From an uncultured Clostridia bacterium (GTDB lineage: Bacteria; Bacillota; Clostridia; Oscillospirales; Acutalibacteraceae), in the NCBI GenBank assembly GCA_944380875.1, contig CALWJA010000032.1, forward strand, positions 20,310 to 84,309: DNA of 64,000 bases, written 5' to 3'. The position numbers and the translations under genes were made by a program. Position 1 is the first letter of the stretch; each line of letters starts with the position of its first letter. Shown piece by piece: positions 60,814-64,000 of this stretch. The notes beneath the pieces were generated by a model. That model made no database searches and was not told the origin of the DNA. It saw nothing but the letters and a program-made list of their open reading frames with translations.

Positions 60814-61464
60814 TTGAAAAAATTAGTTATATGCAAAACATGCGGCGCAAAAATTGCGAAAACAGCTAAGGCTTGCCCATCGTGCGGAGCGAAACAACAT
60901 CAAGGAGCATATATAGCAATCAGTATTATTTCTGCATTTATTGTGATTGCTATCTTCGGCGTAATAGTCGCAGCCATTCAAGGAATCGAAACGGAACCGA
61001 CTTTAGTGGATAAGACATCCTCTGCATCGGGAACATCCGTATCTGAAAGCAAAAGCGAAGCAGAAACGCCTTCTGTCTTTGGGGTAGGGGATACTGCTAA
61101 TCTAAATGACATCCACGTAACCTTTACCAGTATTTCACAAGGGAATGGCAAAGAATATATGCGGCCTGAGGATGGAAATGTATTTATTCTCTGTGAATTT
61201 GAAATTGAAAACAACTCAGACCGGGATATTGCGGTGAGTTCCCTGGTATCCTTTAATGCATACATAGATGACTATGCTTCCAGTATGAGCCTTACCGCTA
61301 TTATGGCCGGTGATAAAGGCCAGTTGGATGGTACTATAGCTGCCGGCAAAAAAATGAAGGGCACTATTGGATATGAAGCAGATGCCGACTGGAAAGAAAT
61401 AGAAATACACTTCACACCTGAATTTTGGACAGGAAAAGATATCAAATTTTCATACAAACGATAA
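60814..61464 (+). CDS. Zinc-ribbon membrane protein with DUF4352-type domain
   Basis: A 216-residue protein. TTG start at 60814 after AGAAGGG. It has an N-terminal zinc ribbon (Cys7-x2-Cys10, Cys21-x2-Cys24), one membrane segment (about 32-55), a Ser/Glu-rich linker, and a beta-sandwich (about 90-216) beginning GDTANLNDIHVTFTSI, typical of DUF4352, an extracellular Ig-like telokin domain. AT-rich compared with its neighbours, suggesting a different origin. Role unknown; such proteins are often surface exposed. Confidence 0.82.
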   Translation: MKKLVICKTCGAKIAKTAKACPSCGAKQHQGAYIAISIISAFIVIAIFGVIVAAIQGIETEPTLVDKTSSASGTSVSESKSEAETPSVFGVGDTANLNDIHVTFTSISQGNGKEYMRPEDGNVFILCEFEIENNSDRDIAVSSLVSFNAYIDDYASSMSLTAIMAGDKGQLDGTIAAGKKMKGTIGYEADADWKEIEIHFTPEFWTGKDIKFSYKR

Positions 61465-61467
61465 CGC

Positions 61468-61505
61468 AGGAAACCGGGCATTCACAGAATGCCCGGTTTC
61501 CATTT
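61468..61505 (+). terminator. Rho-independent terminator
   Basis: GGAAACCGGGCATTC with its perfect complement and a three-base ACA loop, followed by ATTTCTC. Confidence 0.8.
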
Positions 61506-61625
61506 CTCGCCCTATTGGGCATACTTCTTCCTAGCGTTTCTTATTCTTTTGTCGATAAGAATTAAAATTTTATTCTAAATATAAGAATATCAGCTTTTAA
61601 AGAAAAAATCCACTATTTTTTAAAT

Positions 61626-61659
61626 GGGAAACGCCTCCGTGAAAACGGAGGCGTTTCCC
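61626..61659 (-). terminator. Hairpin after the agarase-like gene
   Basis: GGGAAACGCCTCCGT and its perfect complement with a four-base loop. There is no T-run on the minus strand beyond ATTT, so it may act as an end-of-message stabiliser as well as a terminator. Confidence 0.55.
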
Positions 61660-61685
61660 AAAATGCTCATCTTTCTTGCAGTTTA

Positions 61686-63668
61686 TTAATACGCAATCAT
61701 GGGAATGCTCACCGGCTTCTGGTCGGAAGGAAGTCGGCTGCCTTCCTTCACCCCATAAATGTCCCGGCTGCATTCCCGAACCTTTTCCAGCATGGCCGGA
61801 TAAGGCTGAGAACAAATATCAAAAAGGCCGATATTGTAGTTTTCCCCATCAAACCTTCCCAGCGTAAACTGATCGTAACACTGGAAATAGTGGCAGCCAA
61901 CCCCATAGGGATGAGCCGCCGTTCTCTGGCAGTAATACCGGTAAGCAATCCCTCGGTCGGCTTGGGTAGCAACTCCCTCCAGTCCGGTGGCTGTAGGGCC
62001 GCCGTCCAGAGCGCCAAAATGGAATTCCCCAATCATAATGGGGAGATCTACCCCAAGATTTTTTACATTGTCCAAAGCAGGTGTAGGATCTACAGCGTAG
62101 CAGTTAATGGAAAATACATCAAAGTTTTCCCAGCCTGTTACAAGATCCGGATCCGATATCCATGCCCACCGCATACCCAAGATCATATGATTAGGATCTA
62201 CCCTGCGGCAAGCCTTGGATGGGATCTCTACATACGCCCGCAGAAGAATTCGGGAAAACGCCTTAAGATCCTCTTTGGCTTCCTCTGAAAACTCCGATGC
62301 TTTCCTCATGGGCGCATACAGATCGTCAAAGCTCCCAAATGGCTTTTTCCATGCCTTCGAGAGGGCTTCTGGCGTACCGTATTTTTCTTTGAGCGCTTCA
62401 ATCAGTTTTTCCCGGCAAATGGTTCTTTCAGGATTATATAACACTTCCTCCGCCAGAATCAGATTATCCACGAACGCCCAGGAAGGCTCATTTCGCAGGA
62501 AATACCCAATCTGGTAAGGATCGTCTTTTCTTTCCCAAAGCCACTGTGCGCAGGCTTGGGCATCCTCTGCATATTCCTCGCTGAGCACATCCGGAAAATC
62601 CCGGAAAATTTTCTTTTCTGTAGAAGGGAAGCGGGGCAACATCGTCACATAGGGATGTTTTTCCGTCCCGTAAAGCCGGCTGTCTGACCAATTCCCCAGA
62701 GTATTCATGCCATATTGCCTGAGTTGACCTACAATAAGCTTTTTCCACTTTTCATACCAGTCTTCTCCAAAAGCCTTATAGAGATTTGCCATCTCATACG
62801 AAAACAGTTTGCAGGTACGCCTTCTCTCTTCCCGCCCGCCTCTGGAAGGGGCAAACATTTTACCAAATATAGGGTCATCCTCCGGAGGAAGCCATTCCAG
62901 GTATTGCTCCATACCGTCCACCCGGCAATCCGCCCTGGCAACAACTCCATCCGGCCCCATGCTGAAAAACGCATTTCCCAGAGGATCTGTCAGATACCAG
63001 CGCCCATCTTTCTTAATTTTTGAGAAAAACCCAGTGCCTTCTGCAAGCTTTCTGGTGGAGTCCCCGCCATATGTATCCCATTCGGGGAAAGGATATTCGC
63101 CGGTTAGGGATGCCAGCACTCCGTTCAGTGTATCCGACAATTCTTCAAGAGAATGCAATTTTCCAGGCCACTCTTTTTTTACCGTCTGCCCCATGGAATC
63201 CACCAGCAGATCTTTTTGCAGAGGCTCTCTTTGGGGCCTTTCATCTGTAAGCTCCATACGGGAAATTTTTACACGCACAGGATGGTAGGTAGGGAAATTT
63301 TCTAAAACAGCCCGGCGTATTTCACTCTTATCTACTCTTCCTCCATGGCAGACCACTTTCAGTTCTCCTACTTCCGCTTCGGGGAACAAAATATGTCCAT
63401 CCAGCCAATTCAGATCCAGACAGATAAAAGTGCGAATTCGAGGCAGAACGCCGAAACGAATATCAAAATACGCTTCATCCTTTCCGTCTCCCGGATCCTG
63501 TTCCCGATAGACCAAAAGGTTCATTGAAAGGCTGTGCTCTTCCAGGTTTTCCAAATAGAAAGAAAGATACCGTTCCTTGCTTTTTACATATTGGGTAACG
63601 TCCAGCCCGCCTCCTGCCTTTGGAAGAATGCATTCCACACTTTTTCCTTCTTCAAAAACCCCATACAA
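61686..63668 (-). CDS. Glycoside hydrolase, agarase-like (GH50-like, clan GH-A)
   Basis: A 660-residue protein without an obvious signal peptide. Start given as TTG at 63668 next to AAAGGAGG; a GTG near codon 11 is possible. An N-terminal beta-sandwich (about 1-160) precedes a TIM barrel. RWYLTDPLGNAFFSMGPDGV opens the barrel, FLRNEPSW carries the likely acid/base Glu394 and IMIGEFHFG the likely nucleophile Glu548. This order and the DPxGNxFF start are as in GH50 beta-agarases, but related GH-A enzymes share them, so the true linkage may differ. Member of a minus-strand polysaccharide operon. Confidence 0.7.
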   Translation of the reverse strand: MYGVFEEGKSVECILPKAGGGLDVTQYVKSKERYLSFYLENLEEHSLSMNLLVYREQDPGDGKDEAYFDIRFGVLPRIRTFICLDLNWLDGHILFPEAEVGELKVVCHGGRVDKSEIRRAVLENFPTYHPVRVKISRMELTDERPQREPLQKDLLVDSMGQTVKKEWPGKLHSLEELSDTLNGVLASLTGEYPFPEWDTYGGDSTRKLAEGTGFFSKIKKDGRWYLTDPLGNAFFSMGPDGVVARADCRVDGMEQYLEWLPPEDDPIFGKMFAPSRGGREERRRTCKLFSYEMANLYKAFGEDWYEKWKKLIVGQLRQYGMNTLGNWSDSRLYGTEKHPYVTMLPRFPSTEKKIFRDFPDVLSEEYAEDAQACAQWLWERKDDPYQIGYFLRNEPSWAFVDNLILAEEVLYNPERTICREKLIEALKEKYGTPEALSKAWKKPFGSFDDLYAPMRKASEFSEEAKEDLKAFSRILLRAYVEIPSKACRRVDPNHMILGMRWAWISDPDLVTGWENFDVFSINCYAVDPTPALDNVKNLGVDLPIMIGEFHFGALDGGPTATGLEGVATQADRGIAYRYYCQRTAAHPYGVGCHYFQCYDQFTLGRFDGENYNIGLFDICSQPYPAMLEKVRECSRDIYGVKEGSRLPSDQKPVSIPMIAY

Positions 63669-63717
63669 TCTCCTCCTTTTTGATCCGACTTCTACTGCTC
63701 CGGAAAACTCCCCTATC

Positions 63718-64000
63718 TCAGGAGAAAAAACCTTCCTCTGTTTTATCCGGCGGCAGCAGTTCGAAATCAAACTCTTCATCCCGATCGCAAATAAGGGTAT
63801 CCCCCTGCCGGTGCAGGAGCGCAACCTGGACGGAAGTCCCTTCAACCCGCTGTTTTTCCTTAACGGAATGAGAAAAATAGAAAATATACCCTTTGCCGTT
63901 CTGGATCAGCACGTCCGCATGATTTCCCATACTGGAATCATTGGGACGGTTTCCTCCCTTATCTAAAATATAACCGGCAAATTCCCAATTTTCACAGTCT
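63718..64000 (-). CDS. C-terminal end of a probable beta-propeller glycosidase (GH43/GH117-like)
   Basis: The frame is open to the window edge; only the last 94 residues are seen. NRPNDSSMGNHADVLIQNGKG and YIFYFSH, then VQVALLHRQGDTLICDRDEEF resemble the final blade of GH43/GH117-type five-bladed propellers. It ends 49 bases before the agarase-like gene, with AAAAAGGAGG between, so they are co-transcribed. If GH117, with the GH50-like enzyme, the pair would fit agar or porphyran oligosaccharide use. The assignment of family from this part alone is tentative. Confidence 0.5.
   Translation of the reverse strand, partial: DCENWEFAGYILDKGGNRPNDSSMGNHADVLIQNGKGYIFYFSHSVKEKQRVEGTSVQVALLHRQGDTLICDRDEEFDFELLPPDKTEEGFFS

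Overview
The window looks like chromosomal DNA from a low- to mid-GC Gram-positive anaerobe, most likely a gut clostridium of the Lachnospiraceae or a related family. This is inferred from gene families, not from a marker gene. Supporting signs are strong AGGAGG-type ribosome binding sites, a cysteine T-box and a thiamine-pyrophosphate riboswitch, two ECF sigma/membrane-protein pairs, a binding-protein oligopeptide transporter with muropeptide enzymes, intracellular GH51 arabinofuranosidases, GH42 beta-galactosidase, and small clostridial families (DUF6171, DUF4867, DUF815). I see no rRNA, tRNA, insertion sequence, phage gene or CRISPR array.

Layout. 1-8.7 kb: the end of a GH51 arabinofuranosidase, a DUF6171 protein, a BrkB-type membrane protein, a small sigma-like pair on the minus strand, an ECF sigma factor overlapping a membrane-anchored LytM-like pseudo-peptidase, an M24 aminopeptidase and an orphan EutH. 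8.8-11.5 kb: a second GH51 enzyme with an ArsR-type regulator. 11.5-15.3 kb: a lipoprotein, a DUF815 ATPase and a BtuF-like/peptidoglycan-binding fusion. 15.5-26.3 kb, minus strand: a muropeptide-recycling cluster (beta-lactamase-fold hydrolase, dipeptide epimerase, OppABCDF transporter, LD-carboxypeptidase, NlpC/P60 endopeptidase). It resembles Bacillus dpp-ykf but carries an extra hydrolase with no signal peptide.

26.6-30.1 kb: a complete Leloir operon, galK-galT-galE. 30.5-35.8 kb: a LacI regulator with a clear promoter and operator, then DUF4867, an FGGY sugar kinase and an L-fucose/L-arabinose isomerase-type protein, probably a pentose or deoxy-sugar pathway. 36.2-40.9 kb: an XRE regulator, then a cysteine region on the minus strand (promoter, T-box, cysE, 113-bp tandem repeats, cysS, ybaK). 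40.9-48 kb: a Usp-like protein, a second ECF sigma/anti-sigma pair, an HD hydrolase, gluQ, a 2-hydroxyacid dehydrogenase and a MATE exporter. 48-53.4 kb: GH42 beta-galactosidase, a TetM-like GTPase directly behind a terminator, and an aldo/keto reductase.

54.4-59.7 kb: thiamine genes, namely a TPP riboswitch and thiC, a roughly 500-bp structured leader, then thiW-thiM-thiE-thiD. This set makes the pyrimidine half de novo and salvages the thiazole. 59.8-64 kb: a GNAT acetyltransferase, a zinc-ribbon DUF4352 membrane protein, and the start of a minus-strand polysaccharide locus with an agarase-like (GH50-like) enzyme and the end of a probable beta-propeller glycosidase.

The main candidates for new biology are the peptidase-dead LytM protein behind an ECF sigma factor, the cytoplasmic beta-lactamase-fold hydrolase in the muropeptide cluster, the 113-bp repeats with cysteine-rich mini-ORFs between cysE and cysS, and the structured RNA leader upstream of thiW.
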